From Glycomyces tenuis DSM 44171 (GTDB lineage: Bacteria; Actinomycetota; Actinomycetes; Mycobacteriales; Micromonosporaceae): a DNA stretch of 64,000 nt. The first letter of the stretch is position 1. Each line of letters opens with the position of its first letter. The translations under genes and the position numbers were made by a program. The stretch covers positions 1-64,000 of the forward strand of contig NZ_ATYW01000005.1 of the NCBI RefSeq assembly GCF_000427885.1, read 5' to 3'. The notes beneath the pieces were generated by a model. The model had not been told where the DNA came from. It worked only from the letters and a program-made list of their open reading frames with translations, and searched no databases. This document shows, piece after piece, positions 20,040 through 27,733 of this stretch.

Positions 20040-20480
20040 ATGAATTCCCGAATCATCGAGGTCCGGTACCGGACTTTCGTTCCCGTGGCGTACCTGGTCA
20101 CCGGGTCACTGGCGATTCCCGTCGGCGTGTTCGCGATAGTCACGCAGCTGTGGGACTTGCAGTTCCTGTTCGGTGTCGGTGTCGTGTTCCTGGTAATCGG
20201 CGCCAGAATGCGCTCAAGACCGTACGGTGCCTACGATGTCAAGGCGAAGGCCCTGGTCGTCTACTGGTTCTCCACTCGGCGCGTCCGCTGGACCTTCGGC
20301 ACGCCGAACGGCGAGCGGTTGGTCGTGGACGACGGCAGGATCAGACGAATCGACGCCGACGGCCGCGTGAAGACCGTCGTCATCCTTTGGGACTGCGACC
20401 CCGAGGACCGTGCCCGCCTGGTCCAGGTGATCGAGTCCCAAGAGCGGTCGCGACAGGCGAAGGAGGCCAAACGCCGCTGA
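20040..20480 (+). CDS. small membrane protein of unknown function
   Basis: 146 aa. ATG 20040 follows GGAG by seven bases. Two hydrophobic segments lie at about 13-35 and 39-55, followed by a basic, mostly beta-predicted cytoplasmic part (about 60-130) resembling the PH-like or Bac_PH type of short membrane proteins, and a charged tail EERSRQAKEAKRR-like in character. I do not recognise a family with certainty. It stands just after the helicase gene (65-bp gap) on the same strand and before the HicB-like gene (32-bp gap). G/C third-position bias is weaker than in the helicase but present. Confidence 0.65.
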   Translation: MNSRIIEVRYRTFVPVAYLVTGSLAIPVGVFAIVTQLWDLQFLFGVGVVFLVIGARMRSRPYGAYDVKAKALVVYWFSTRRVRWTFGTPNGERLVVDDGRIRRIDADGRVKTVVILWDCDPEDRARLVQVIESQERSRQAKEAKRR

Positions 20481-20512
20481 GCGGCGCTCGGTCGAGAGCG
20501 AGGAGGTTCGAC

Positions 20513-20734
20513 ATGCGGTACAACGCAATCGCCGAGGCGGCGCCCGAAGGCGGGTGGGTCGTGGCGGTTCCGAGCCTCCGAGGCGCGGTCACGCAGGGTG
20601 AGGACTGGGCCGAGGCCGAATACATGGCACGGGACCTCATCGCAACGGTCCTCGATGCCCCGATCGAGACCGTGCAGGTCACGCTGACCGAGGTCGAGAC
20701 CGGCGAAATCGACTCGCACCGCCACCTTCATTGA
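20513..20734 (+). CDS. HicB-like (UPF0150/DUF1902-type) small protein, solitary
   Basis: 73 aa, start ATG 20513 directly after AGGAGG (20500-20505 region). The sequence MRYNAIAEAAPEGGWVVAVPSLRGAVTQGEDWAEA shows the partial RNase H fold of HicB antitoxins: a strand pair, then the VPSL.GA.TQGED turn and a helix with EAEYMARDLI. HicB normally pairs with a HicA RNA-binding toxin. No hicA-like frame is seen on either side, and the C-terminal DNA-binding domain of long HicB proteins is missing. It may be an orphan or a regulator tied to the VapBC pair 35 bp downstream. Confidence 0.7.
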   Translation: MRYNAIAEAAPEGGWVVAVPSLRGAVTQGEDWAEAEYMARDLIATVLDAPIETVQVTLTEVETGEIDSHRHLH

Positions 20735-20757
20735 TGCCGTTTTGAAGCAGATGCTGC

Positions 20758-20763
20758 TAAAAT
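20758..20763 (+). promoter_or_regulatory. -10 hexamer TAAAAT implying a leaderless vapB transcript
   Basis: TAAAAT ends at 20763. Initiation seven bases later falls on A20770, the first base of the vapB start codon, so translation would be leaderless. No ribosome binding site precedes that ATG. A clear -35 element is not visible. Confidence 0.5.
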
Positions 20764-20769
20764 ACATGC

Positions 20770-21009
20770 ATGAGTGAGTTCAGTATGACCATCAGGCATC
20801 TTCCCGAGGAATGGCGCGCGGAGCTGGCGGCGCGAGCCGCCCGCCAGTCGCAGTCGCTTCAGGAGTTCATGTTCAAGCAGATCGAGGCGATCGTGGCTCA
20901 CCCGCCGCTCGATCTGGTCATCATGCGCGCACGCGAGCGGGTCGAAGCCTCCGGCTCCGGCATGACGATCGAGGACATCCTCGAAGCCCGCGACGCGGAC
21001 CGCCGATGA
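20770..21009 (+). CDS. vapB: VapB/FitA-like antitoxin
   Basis: 79 aa. The N-terminal half, MSEFSMTIRHLPEEWRAELAARAARQSQSLQEFMF in outline, is a ribbon-helix-helix DNA-binding fold of the FitA type. The C-terminal helix region ARERVEASGSGMTIEDILEARDADRR would wrap the PIN toxin, with Arg/Glu residues that usually enter the toxin active site. It overlaps vapC by three bases (ATGA), the usual antitoxin-first arrangement. Antitoxin-toxin complexes of this family repress their own promoter. G/C bias is lower than in the flanking core genes, consistent with a mobile module. Confidence 0.85.
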   Translation: MSEFSMTIRHLPEEWRAELAARAARQSQSLQEFMFKQIEAIVAHPPLDLVIMRARERVEASGSGMTIEDILEARDADRR

Positions 21010-21419
21010 CGGAACCTCCCGCTCTTGTCGTAGACGCGTCAGCGGTGGTCGCGCAACTCACCACGCCCGGTGAACGCGGAAAGTGGTTCGCAGTCCAAAT
21101 GTTGGACAAACAGCTGTTCTCCTCGGAGATGCTGCATTACGAGGTGACGAACATTCTCCGGAGAGGGCGCCGACAAGGCTCCTTGGACGAGACCGCCGCG
21201 AACCTCGCCTTCCAAGACCTTCGCGACATGGCAATACATCTCGAACCGTTCTCGGTGGTGGCCACCCGAATCTGGGAACTCCGCGAGAGTGTCACCGCGT
21301 ACGACGCCTCTTATGTGGCGGTAGCCGAATGGCGCCGCGCGCCGCTGCTCACGGCCGATCGCAGGCTGACTCGGAGCAACGGGCCGAAATGCGAGTTCAT
21401 CACGCCGCCGATGACGTAG
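21006..21419 (+). CDS. vapC: VapC PIN-domain ribonuclease toxin
   Basis: 137 aa. ATG 21006 overlaps the vapB stop as ATGA. The PIN-domain acidic residues are all present: Asp10 in LVVDASAVV, Glu46 in HYEVTNIL, Asp100 in TAYDASYVAVAE and Asp118 in LLTADRRL. These bind Mg2+/Mn2+ for cleavage of tRNA or rRNA in characterised VapC toxins. It appears intact and should be active when the antitoxin is lost. It ends 6 bp from the convergent nitrobindin-like gene. Confidence 0.88.
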   Translation: MTEPPALVVDASAVVAQLTTPGERGKWFAVQMLDKQLFSSEMLHYEVTNILRRGRRQGSLDETAANLAFQDLRDMAIHLEPFSVVATRIWELRESVTAYDASYVAVAEWRRAPLLTADRRLTRSNGPKCEFITPPMT

Positions 21420-21425
21420 CCCGGG

Positions 21426-22013
21426 TCAGCCTTCGACTCGGTCGAGGCGGGCCGAGAGGTGGGGGCTCATCGGCCTGCCCTCGGCGGCCATCTCCACGGC
21501 GTACATCAGGGCGCCCTCCACGATCCCGTACAGGCGCTTGGCGGCCGTGACCTCCTTGGCTTGGGGGCTGCGGACCACCGCGTCCGTGGCGATCTCGAAC
21601 TTCGTGCCGTCCGCGTGGCCGTAGTACAGGTCGAGGATGCCGGTCGGGTGCGCCAGCAGGACCTCCACCTCCGGCTTGCCGGAGTCCTCGCCTTGGACGG
21701 GCCGCCACCAGCCGGTCTCCCAGGCCGCCGGGCGCACCGGTTTGCCGTCCTCGTCGACGATCCACGAGCGGGCGTCGTAGCGCAGGAACGGCCGCCCGTC
21801 GTGCGTGAAGCGGATCTCCTGGGCGTACATGAAGTCCTCGCCGTCGGGGTAGCCGCCCTGCCCGCGGCCCCTCCAGTGCCCGACCAGGGGCAGCAGCGGC
21901 AGCAGGTCGTCGTGCAGGTTCGGGCCGCTGCGCAGATCGGCGGTCTCCTCGAAAGGATAGGGCTCGACCTTCTCGTAGGTCGAGGCGAACTCCGCGGGTA
22001 CCTCGCCGCTCAT
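21426..22013 (-). CDS. nitrobindin-like FABP-fold heme-binding protein
   Basis: 195 aa. ATG 22013 is preceded by GGGAGG. The family motif GHWRGRGQG (GxWxGxG) begins the first beta strand at about residue 45, and the C-terminal segment MSPHLSARLDRVEG contains the histidine position that ligates heme in nitrobindins. The rest is a predicted ten-stranded barrel (DUF1794/FABP family). Homologues bind ferric heme and isomerise peroxynitrite or bind NO. The gene overlaps a 27-codon membrane micro-ORF upstream (CGATGA junction), suggesting coupled expression. Confidence 0.8.
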   Translation of the reverse strand: MSGEVPAEFASTYEKVEPYPFEETADLRSGPNLHDDLLPLLPLVGHWRGRGQGGYPDGEDFMYAQEIRFTHDGRPFLRYDARSWIVDEDGKPVRPAAWETGWWRPVQGEDSGKPEVEVLLAHPTGILDLYYGHADGTKFEIATDAVVRSPQAKEVTAAKRLYGIVEGALMYAVEMAAEGRPMSPHLSARLDRVEG

Positions 22014-22093
22014 CGGTTCCTCCCCGTTCTGATCGTCCAGTAGCCGAAAACGCCCGCCAGCGCGCCGGACGCGATGACGAGCACGGCGGTCAT
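22010..22093 (-). CDS. 27-aa single-span membrane micro-protein coupled to the nitrobindin-like gene
   Basis: ATG 22093 opens a frame MTAVLVIASGALAGVFGYWT followed by IRTGRNR and a TGA that overlaps the ATG of the nitrobindin-like gene (ATGA). GGAG is six bases upstream of this ATG, and a GTG at 22114 would add seven residues. The product is one hydrophobic helix (about residues 2-20) with a basic tail, so it should sit in the membrane with its C terminus inside. Codon third positions are G/C rich, unlike random sequence here. I know no named family. The overlap and ribosome binding site make it likely to be translated. Confidence 0.55.
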   Translation of the reverse strand: MTAVLVIASGALAGVFGYWTIRTGRNR

Positions 22094-22155
22094 CACCGTC
22101 TCCACGGGCCCCACTTTACGTCCGGCACTCGTCGATCCGATCACACGATGGCAAG

Positions 22156-22950
22156 ATGTTGACCATGGATACACCTGGACCGTTCGATTCCTGGCTCTCG
22201 GACATGGACGGCGTGCTCGTCCACGAGGGGGTCCCCGTCCCCGGGGCCAACAAACTCATCGAGAAGCTGCAGACGGCGGGGAAGCGGTTCCTCGTGCTCA
22301 CCAACAACTCGATCTACACCCCGCGCGATCTGCACGTCCGTCTGAGGAACTCCGGTCTGACCGTCCCGGAGGCCTCGATCTACACCTCGGCGATGGCCAC
22401 CGCGGACTTCCTGCACTCGCAGCGGCCCTCGGGCTCGGCGTACGTCATCGGCGAGGCGGGGCTGACCACGGCGCTGCACGAGATCGACTACGTGCTCACC
22501 GACTACCGCCCCGACTACGTGGTGCTCGGCGAGACCCGCCGCTACGACTTCGGCGCGATCACCACGGCGGTGCGCCTGATCAAGGCCGGGGCGCGGTTCA
22601 TCGCCACGAACCCGGACGCGACCGGCCCGTCCCTGGAGGGCATCCTCCCGGCGACCGGCGCGGTGGCGGCCATGATCTCCGAGGCCACCGGCGCCGACCC
22701 GTACTTCGTGGGCAAGCCGAATCCGCTCATGATGCGCAACGCCCTGCGCCGCATCGACGCGCACTCGGAGTCGACGGTCATGATCGGCGACCGGATGGAC
22801 ACCGACGTGCTCTCCGGTCTCGAGGCGGGCCTGGAGACCGTCCTCGTTTTGTCGGGGGTCACTGACACCATGGATGAAGTCGAGAAATACCCCTTCCGGC
22901 CGAACCACGTGAAGGATTCGGTCGCCGATCTCATCGATTGGATCGAATGA
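22156..22950 (+). CDS. HAD-IIA family phosphatase (NagD-like)
   Basis: 264 aa. ATG 22156 is used; ATG 22165 is an alternative. HAD motif I is LSDMDGVLVHEG with Asp16 as the nucleophile and Asp18 as acid/base. Motif II is LTNNSIY, and the C-terminal motifs are VGKPNPLM and IGDRMDTDVLSGLEAG. The capping domain between motifs II and III is type C2, so small phosphorylated metabolites such as sugar phosphates, UMP/GMP or polyol phosphates are possible substrates. It is followed at 26 bp by a DUF3263 gene on the same strand. Confidence 0.9.
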   Translation: MLTMDTPGPFDSWLSDMDGVLVHEGVPVPGANKLIEKLQTAGKRFLVLTNNSIYTPRDLHVRLRNSGLTVPEASIYTSAMATADFLHSQRPSGSAYVIGEAGLTTALHEIDYVLTDYRPDYVVLGETRRYDFGAITTAVRLIKAGARFIATNPDATGPSLEGILPATGAVAAMISEATGADPYFVGKPNPLMMRNALRRIDAHSESTVMIGDRMDTDVLSGLEAGLETVLVLSGVTDTMDEVEKYPFRPNHVKDSVADLIDWIE

Positions 22951-22976
22951 GGAGACTCACCGAGTTAGGAGCGATC

Positions 22977-23351
22977 ATGCCTCCCGCCACCCACACCCAT
23001 TCCTCAGCGCGCGCCCGAGCGGCGGACGAGCCGTTCACGGGAGCGCCGCACGGGCCCAAGGCGGCGGGGAGCGCCGTCCGGGCCGCCTCCGAGCCGCCGG
23101 GGGGCGGGCCGTCCCGCGAGCCCGAGGCGAAGCTGTCCGGTCTCGAGCGGCGGATCCTGACCTTCGAGGCGCGCTGGTGGCGCGCCTCGGGGGCCAAGAC
23201 GCAGGCGATCGCCGACGAGCTGGAGCTGACGCCGGAGCAGTACTACCAGCATCTGGCGCGGCTGATCGACCACCCGGAGGCCGCCGCCGAGCAGCCCGCG
23301 GTCGTCCGGCGGCTCCGCGCCGCCCGCGACCACCGCAAGAACGCCCGCTGA
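22977..23351 (+). CDS. DUF3263-family protein
   Basis: 124 aa from ATG 22977, which has GGAG five bases upstream; an in-frame ATG at 22938 lies inside the HAD gene and has no such site. Residues 1-60 are low-complexity (Ala, Pro, Gly, Arg). Residues about 62-124 form the conserved core: LSGLERRILTFEARWW, KTQAIADELELTPEQYYQHL and LIDHPEAAAEQPAVVRRLR, a helix-turn-helix-like arrangement. DUF3263 is an actinobacterial family of unknown function, perhaps a small DNA-binding protein. Transcribed with the HAD phosphatase. Confidence 0.82.
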   Translation: MPPATHTHSSARARAADEPFTGAPHGPKAAGSAVRAASEPPGGGPSREPEAKLSGLERRILTFEARWWRASGAKTQAIADELELTPEQYYQHLARLIDHPEAAAEQPAVVRRLRAARDHRKNAR

Positions 23352-23369
23352 GCGCAGCGGCGACCCCTC

Positions 23370-24611
23370 TCAGCGGCGGATGCGCTCGCTGAGCAGGTAC
23401 CAGACCGCGCCGACGGCGAACACGGCCAGGCCGCCGAAGACGGCGCCCGGCGGGAGGCTCGTGGCGACGAGTATGCAGCCGCCCAGGCCGATCCACGGCA
23501 CCGGCGTGCGGCTCTGGATCGTGGCCGCCGAGGCGTTGGCGATCGCGTAGTAGACCAGGACGCAGAAGCTGGAGAAGCCGATCGCCCCCGCCAGGTCGAG
23601 GGTCGCGACGATGACCAGGACCGCGACGGTCGCGGTGAGCTCGGCCGCCCAGGGGACGCCGAAGCGTTCGGAGACGGCCGCCAGGCCGCCCGGCAGGCGT
23701 CGGTCGCGGGCCATCGCGAGCGCGGTGCGGCCGATCCCGGCCAGCAGGCTCAGCAGGACGCCCGCGACGGCGATGCCCGCGCCGACGGCGACCAGCGGCT
23801 CGAGGGCCGGGGCCCCGGCGGCGGCGAGGTCGGCCAGGGGCGTCTCGGATCCGGCGAGGGTCCCCGGGCCCAGGACGTACAGGGCGGTCGAGGCGACGAC
23901 CGCGTAGACGGCGAAGGTGATCCCCAGGGCGATCGGGACGGCCCGCGGGATGGTCCATTCGGGGCGCTTGACCTCCTCGCCGAGCGTGGCGATGCGGGCG
24001 TACCCGGCGAAGGCGAAGAAGATGAACCCGGCGGCGGTCAGCACGCCCCAGGGGTGGGGCCGGTCGAGGTCCTGGACGGCCACCGGTCCGGTGAACCCGG
24101 CGATGACGACGGCGGTCAGGACGGCGAGGGTCACGGCGGCGAAGACCGCCGCGGCGACGGCGGTCTTCTTGACGCCCAGCAGGTTCACCGCGCACAGCGC
24201 GACGACGGCGGCGACGCCGAGGGCTCGGGGCGAGTCCGGCAGCAGGTAGTGGCCGAGGGTCAGGGCCATGGCGGCGGCCGAGGCGGTCTTGCCGACCAGG
24301 AAGCCCCATCCGGCGGCGAAGCCGACCGCGGGGTGGAGGCGCTCGGTGCCGTAGACGTAGGCGCCGCCGGCCCGCGGGTGCCGGGCGGCCAGGCGGGCCG
24401 AGGAGTCGGCGTTGCAGTAGGCGAGGAGGCCGGCGACGGCGAGGGCGGCCAGGAGCGCCGGCCCGGAGCCCGCGGCTTCGGTGGCCGGCCCCCACACGAC
24501 GAAGACGCCCGCGCCGAGCATCGAGGCGAGCCCGATGACGATCGCGGAGGGGAGTCCGAGGTGGCGTTTGAGCTCCGGGGGCGGCCGGTTCTCCGGGGAA
24601 GGGGCGGGCAT
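23370..24611 (-). CDS. APC-superfamily amino acid permease
   Basis: 413 aa, start ATG 24611. About 12 hydrophobic segments. The first helix has GLASMLGAGVFVVWGPA, the Gly-rich unwound segment that binds the amino acid backbone in APC transporters. The segment FIFFAFAGYARIATLGEEVKRP is the helix 6 signature, with the conserved Glu-Glu after it. Probably a proton-coupled amino acid importer; substrate is unknown. It follows the PAP2 gene by 4 bp on the same strand, so the two form an operon. The protein is slightly short for the family (450-500 aa). Confidence 0.87.
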   Translation of the reverse strand: MPAPSPENRPPPELKRHLGLPSAIVIGLASMLGAGVFVVWGPATEAAGSGPALLAALAVAGLLAYCNADSSARLAARHPRAGGAYVYGTERLHPAVGFAAGWGFLVGKTASAAAMALTLGHYLLPDSPRALGVAAVVALCAVNLLGVKKTAVAAAVFAAVTLAVLTAVVIAGFTGPVAVQDLDRPHPWGVLTAAGFIFFAFAGYARIATLGEEVKRPEWTIPRAVPIALGITFAVYAVVASTALYVLGPGTLAGSETPLADLAAAGAPALEPLVAVGAGIAVAGVLLSLLAGIGRTALAMARDRRLPGGLAAVSERFGVPWAAELTATVAVLVIVATLDLAGAIGFSSFCVLVYYAIANASAATIQSRTPVPWIGLGGCILVATSLPPGAVFGGLAVFAVGAVWYLLSERIRR

Positions 24612-24615
24612 GTCC

Positions 24616-25362
24616 TTAAAGATATCGTTTCTCCGGCTCGAGCCATGTCGGCAATTCGACTGTCTCCCATCGGATGCGTTGGATGACCCGAATGATGATC
24701 ACCCCGATGAAGACACCGCCGACGGCGTCGGTGAACCAGTGGTAGCCGATGTAGGTGGTCGAGAACGTGACGATCACCGGCGGGGCCAGCAGCAGCAGGT
24801 GTCGCTGCCACGTCGTCAGGTGGGCGCCGAGGAGGAACACGAGGTAGCCGTACCAGACGATCGTGTTGAGCACGTGCCCCGACGGGTAGGCGGCCGCGGG
24901 GCTCAGATCGGTCAGCAGGGTCGCCTGCTCGACGGTGGCGTACGGGGGCGAGGCGTCGCCGGGCCCGTGCGGGTAGACGCGGGTGAGGATGTACTTGACG
25001 ACCAGGACCGAGCCGGTCATGCCGTAGACGACCAGGAACGCGATCATGGGGCGGACGCTGCGCATCCGGTGGGCCAGGATCGCCGAGATGCCCAGGGCGA
25101 CGCCGCCGAGCAGGCCGCCCTGGCCGAGCTTGTTGGTGTTGTGCACGATCAGGAAGGCCCAGTGGGGCCGGTTGGCGTCGGAGAGGTCGCGAATCCATAC
25201 GTCGAGCTCCACGAGGGTCGAGGGCCACACCAACAGGGCCGAGAGCACGATGAACGCCGCCGCCATGGCGATCTCGAGCCCCCACGAGCGCGGACGCCTG
25301 ACCAGGAACGGCGTCCACGCGCCCGAGGGGGCTCGAGAGTGTCGTTGGACTACGGCGGTCAC
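24616..25362 (-). CDS. PAP2-family membrane phosphatase
   Basis: 248 aa, start GTG 25362. Six hydrophobic segments. The three PAP2 signature regions are present in outline: KYILTRVYP (first motif with Lys and Arg), YPSGH (second motif, catalytic acid His) and YIGYHWFTDAVGG (third motif, nucleophilic His and Asp). Such enzymes dephosphorylate undecaprenyl diphosphate, phosphatidic acid or related lipids outside the membrane. It could recycle carrier lipid for the wall polymers encoded nearby, but the context is an amino acid permease, so this is open. Confidence 0.85.
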   Translation of the reverse strand: MTAVVQRHSRAPSGAWTPFLVRRPRSWGLEIAMAAAFIVLSALLVWPSTLVELDVWIRDLSDANRPHWAFLIVHNTNKLGQGGLLGGVALGISAILAHRMRSVRPMIAFLVVYGMTGSVLVVKYILTRVYPHGPGDASPPYATVEQATLLTDLSPAAAYPSGHVLNTIVWYGYLVFLLGAHLTTWQRHLLLLAPPVIVTFSTTYIGYHWFTDAVGGVFIGVIIIRVIQRIRWETVELPTWLEPEKRYL

Positions 25363-25458
25363 GGCCGTAAGCCTAGCGAGCGCCGAGATCGCCGCCGATC
25401 CGATACCGTGTCGCGGCGCGAAATATACGCAGCGCTACTACTCCGCGCCGCTCGACGG

Positions 25459-26409
25459 TCAGAGGTCGGCGACGTCGGCCTGCTTCGCCCGGACGGCCTC
25501 GGCGGCCTCCTTGAGGTTGGCCAGCTCGGCCTCGGTCAGGTCGGTCTCGACGACCTCCTTGACGCCCTCGGCGCCGATCTTCGCGTTGACGCCCAGGTAG
25601 ACGCCGCTGATGCCGTATTCGCCGTCGACCCAGGCGCACACGGGCATGATCTCGCCGGAGTCGGTGGCGACGGCCTTGGCCATGCGGGCGGCGGCGGCGG
25701 AGGGCGCGTAGTAGGCCGAGCCGGTCTTGAGCAGCGCGACGATCTCGGCGCCGCCGTTGCGGGTCTTGGTGACGAGTTCGTCGATCTTCTCGGCGGGGAG
25801 CAGCTCGGCGAGCGGCTTGCCGTCCACCGATGACCGGCTCGGCACGGGCACCATGGTGTCGCCGTGGGAGCCGAGGGTCAGCGTGGTGACCGAGCCGACC
25901 TGGACGCCGAGCTCTTCGGCGACGAAGTTGGTGAAGCGGGCCGTGTCGAGCATCCCGGCCTGGCCGAGCACGCGGTGCTTGGGGAAGCCGGAGGCGAGCT
26001 GCGCGAGCGCGGTCATCTCGTCGAGCGGGTTCGAGACGACGATGATGACGGCGTCGGGGGACTTCGCGACGAGGTTCTCGGTGACGCCGCGGACGATCTT
26101 GGCGTTGACCTCGAGCAGGTCCATGCGGCTCATGCCGGGCTTGCGGGGCAGTCCCGCGGTGATGACGATGATGTCGGAGTTCGCGGTCGCCTCGTAGCCG
26201 CCGCCCTCGTTGTCGGTGGTGGTGCCGACGACCTTGGTCTCGAAGCCCTCGATGGAGCGGGACTGGTTCATGTCGAGCGCCAGGCCTTCGGGCTTGCCCT
26301 CGACGATGTCGGTGAGGACGACCTCGTCGAAGATGTCGTACTCGGCCAGACGCTGCGCGGTGGTGGAGCCGTAGAAACCGGCGCCTACGACCGTGACTTT
26401 CTTACCCAT
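25459..26409 (-). CDS. mdh: malate dehydrogenase (LDH-like type)
   Basis: 316 aa from ATG 26409, with GAGGAG eight bases upstream; a longer frame to 26460 lacks family sequence. NAD-binding motif VVGAGFYGSTTAQ is at 6-18. The substrate loop AGLPRKPGMSRMDLL has the two arginines that select malate/oxaloacetate over lactate. VSNPLDEM and the catalytic His in LGSHGDTMVP follow. It is the short LDH-like form found in Bacillus and many actinobacteria, acting in the TCA cycle. Monocistronic, with a 95-bp gap before the PAP2 gene upstream region. Confidence 0.95.
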   Translation of the reverse strand: MGKKVTVVGAGFYGSTTAQRLAEYDIFDEVVLTDIVEGKPEGLALDMNQSRSIEGFETKVVGTTTDNEGGGYEATANSDIIVITAGLPRKPGMSRMDLLEVNAKIVRGVTENLVAKSPDAVIIVVSNPLDEMTALAQLASGFPKHRVLGQAGMLDTARFTNFVAEELGVQVGSVTTLTLGSHGDTMVPVPSRSSVDGKPLAELLPAEKIDELVTKTRNGGAEIVALLKTGSAYYAPSAAAARMAKAVATDSGEIMPVCAWVDGEYGISGVYLGVNAKIGAEGVKEVVETDLTEAELANLKEAAEAVRAKQADVADL

Positions 26410-26588
26410 CAAATGCTCCTCTGCATAGGGACTACAGTGCCACGCTATGACTCGGGTCATGGGGTGCTCACTCGGCCCCTGGTCACGTGGCTCAGGCTAC
26501 CCGTGGCGGCGCGTCGGGGACGGGTGTGCGAAGGTGCTGTGGGAAATGTGGACACGAGCGCCCCGCCTGCCCCCTCTCGGCGAGGCTT

Positions 26589-26658
26589 GCGAGCCGTGAA
26601 CGAGGGCGGGCCGGCGCCCGCGGGCCGTACAATGAACCGGGCCCACGTTCGCGGTCCG
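26589..26658 (+). repeat. array of three degenerate direct repeats, 31-bp period
   Basis: GCGAGCCGTGAAC begins at 26589, GCGGGCCGTACAATG at 26620 and GCGGTCCG at 26651: exactly 31 and 31 bases apart. The units match the left part of the repeat family upstream of ugd (30389-30501). A 31-bp period is close to three helical turns, as expected for protein sites on one face of DNA. Function unknown. Confidence 0.5.
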
Positions 26659-26686
26659 CCCGCCCGTCTCGGCAGGTGGACGGTAG

Positions 26687-26716
26687 TTGACAAGTCCTAG
26701 TAGATAAGTGGACTAT
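26687..26716 (+). promoter_or_regulatory. candidate promoter of the TauE gene
   Basis: A perfect -35 hexamer TTGACA lies at 26687-26692. GACTAT at 26711-26716 is a weak -10 at 18-bp spacing. Transcription would start about 27 bases before the GTG at 26750. Confidence 0.35.
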
Positions 26717-26749
26717 TGGCGGAACCGAGGAGACCGTAGGGAGCCCCCA

Positions 26750-27661
26750 GTGCTGACGACCGCCATCATCGCCGGCGCGGCCGGATTCGTCGCCCAGCTG
26801 GTCGACGGCAGCCTCGGCATGGGCTTCGGCACGATCACCATGACCTTCCTGCTGGGCCTCGGCATCGCCCCCGCGGTGGCCTCGGCCTCGGTCAACGTCG
26901 CCACCGTCGCCACCGGCGCGGTCAGCGCCGTCTCCCACCACAAGTTCCGCAACGTCCACTGGCCCACCGCGCTCAAGCTCGGCATCCCCGGCGCGCTCGG
27001 CGGCTTCGCCGGGGCGTGGGCGCTGGCGTCCCTGACGCACCTGGACGCGGCCACCCCGGTCACGAGCTCCATTCTCATCGTCCTCGGCGCGGCCATCGTG
27101 TGGCGCTTCGTCAGGGGCAGGTCCACCGGCGTCGGCCCCGCGGGCGGTCTCTTCACCGTCCCCACCGGCCTGGTCGGCGGCTTCCTCGCGGCCGTCGGCG
27201 GCGGCGGCTGGGGGCCGGTGACGATGCCGATCATGCTCTCCACCTCCCGCCTGGCCCCGCACCAGGTCGTCGGCTCGGTCTCGACCGCGCAGGTGGCCGC
27301 CTCCGCGGCGGCCGTCCTCGGTTTCTGGTGGGCGCTGCCCTCCAGCCTGACGGTGCTGTGGCCGCTGGTGGTCGGCATGGCCGTCGGCGGCATGATCGCG
27401 GCCCCCATCGCGGCGTGGCTGACCCGCAAGATCCCCACCGCCAAGCTCGGCTCCACCATCGGGATGCTGGTCGTGGCGCTGAACCTGCGCACGCTCCTGG
27501 GCGGCTTCGCCGTCGCCTGGCAGCTCGTGGCGCTCCTGTACCTGGTGCTGGCCCTCGTGTGGGTCGCCGTCCTGGTCGGCCCCTCCCGCGGGCCCGCGGC
27601 CGTCCCGGCCCCCGCGTCCGAGCGCGAGGCCGCGCCGGAGCCCGCCCGCGCCGAAGCCTGA
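26750..27661 (+). CDS. TauE/SafE (TSUP) family anion exporter
   Basis: 303 aa from GTG 26750, with AGGGAG six bases upstream. Eight or so hydrophobic segments in two repeated halves. The first half starts with FVAQLVDGSLGMGFGTITMTFLL and the second with GLVGGFLAAVGGGGWGPVTMPIML, the Gly-rich TSUP signature. The C terminus is a short polar tail rich in Ala, Glu and Pro. Family members export or import sulfite, sulfoacetate, taurine-derived anions or other small anions. The next gene on this strand, egtA, makes gamma-glutamylcysteine, so a sulfur link is possible but not shown. Confidence 0.86.
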   Translation: MLTTAIIAGAAGFVAQLVDGSLGMGFGTITMTFLLGLGIAPAVASASVNVATVATGAVSAVSHHKFRNVHWPTALKLGIPGALGGFAGAWALASLTHLDAATPVTSSILIVLGAAIVWRFVRGRSTGVGPAGGLFTVPTGLVGGFLAAVGGGGWGPVTMPIMLSTSRLAPHQVVGSVSTAQVAASAAAVLGFWWALPSSLTVLWPLVVGMAVGGMIAAPIAAWLTRKIPTAKLGSTIGMLVVALNLRTLLGGFAVAWQLVALLYLVLALVWVAVLVGPSRGPAAVPAPASEREAAPEPARAEA

Positions 27662-27733
27662 GCGATCCTCGCGCCGCGGGCGCCCGGAAGGCGTAGCGTG
27701 AGAACGACGGGCTGTCGCACCAGGGGTGATGCC

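Larger units (their letters stand above)
26410..26749. other. 340-bp divergent intergenic region between mdh and TauE gene
   Basis: No credible gene. It holds three copies of a degenerate repeat at 31-bp spacing (26589, 26620 and 26651) and a TTGACA hexamer at 26687. The repeats resemble those at 30389-30501 and are listed separately. Confidence 0.6.

Noticed and set aside
20150-20734. Longer 194-codon version of the HicB-like gene
   Set aside because: The upstream part overlaps the small membrane protein gene in another frame. ATG 20513 with a strong AGGAGG site gives the conserved HicB-like start.
24054-24686. Rightward frame of 210 codons across the APC permease gene
   Set aside because: Antisense to a clear membrane transporter; its composition is the Gly/Asp/Arg pattern of an artefact.
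26457-26693. Leftward 78-codon frame between mdh and the TauE gene
   Set aside because: No family features, and it covers the repeat array and the candidate promoter.
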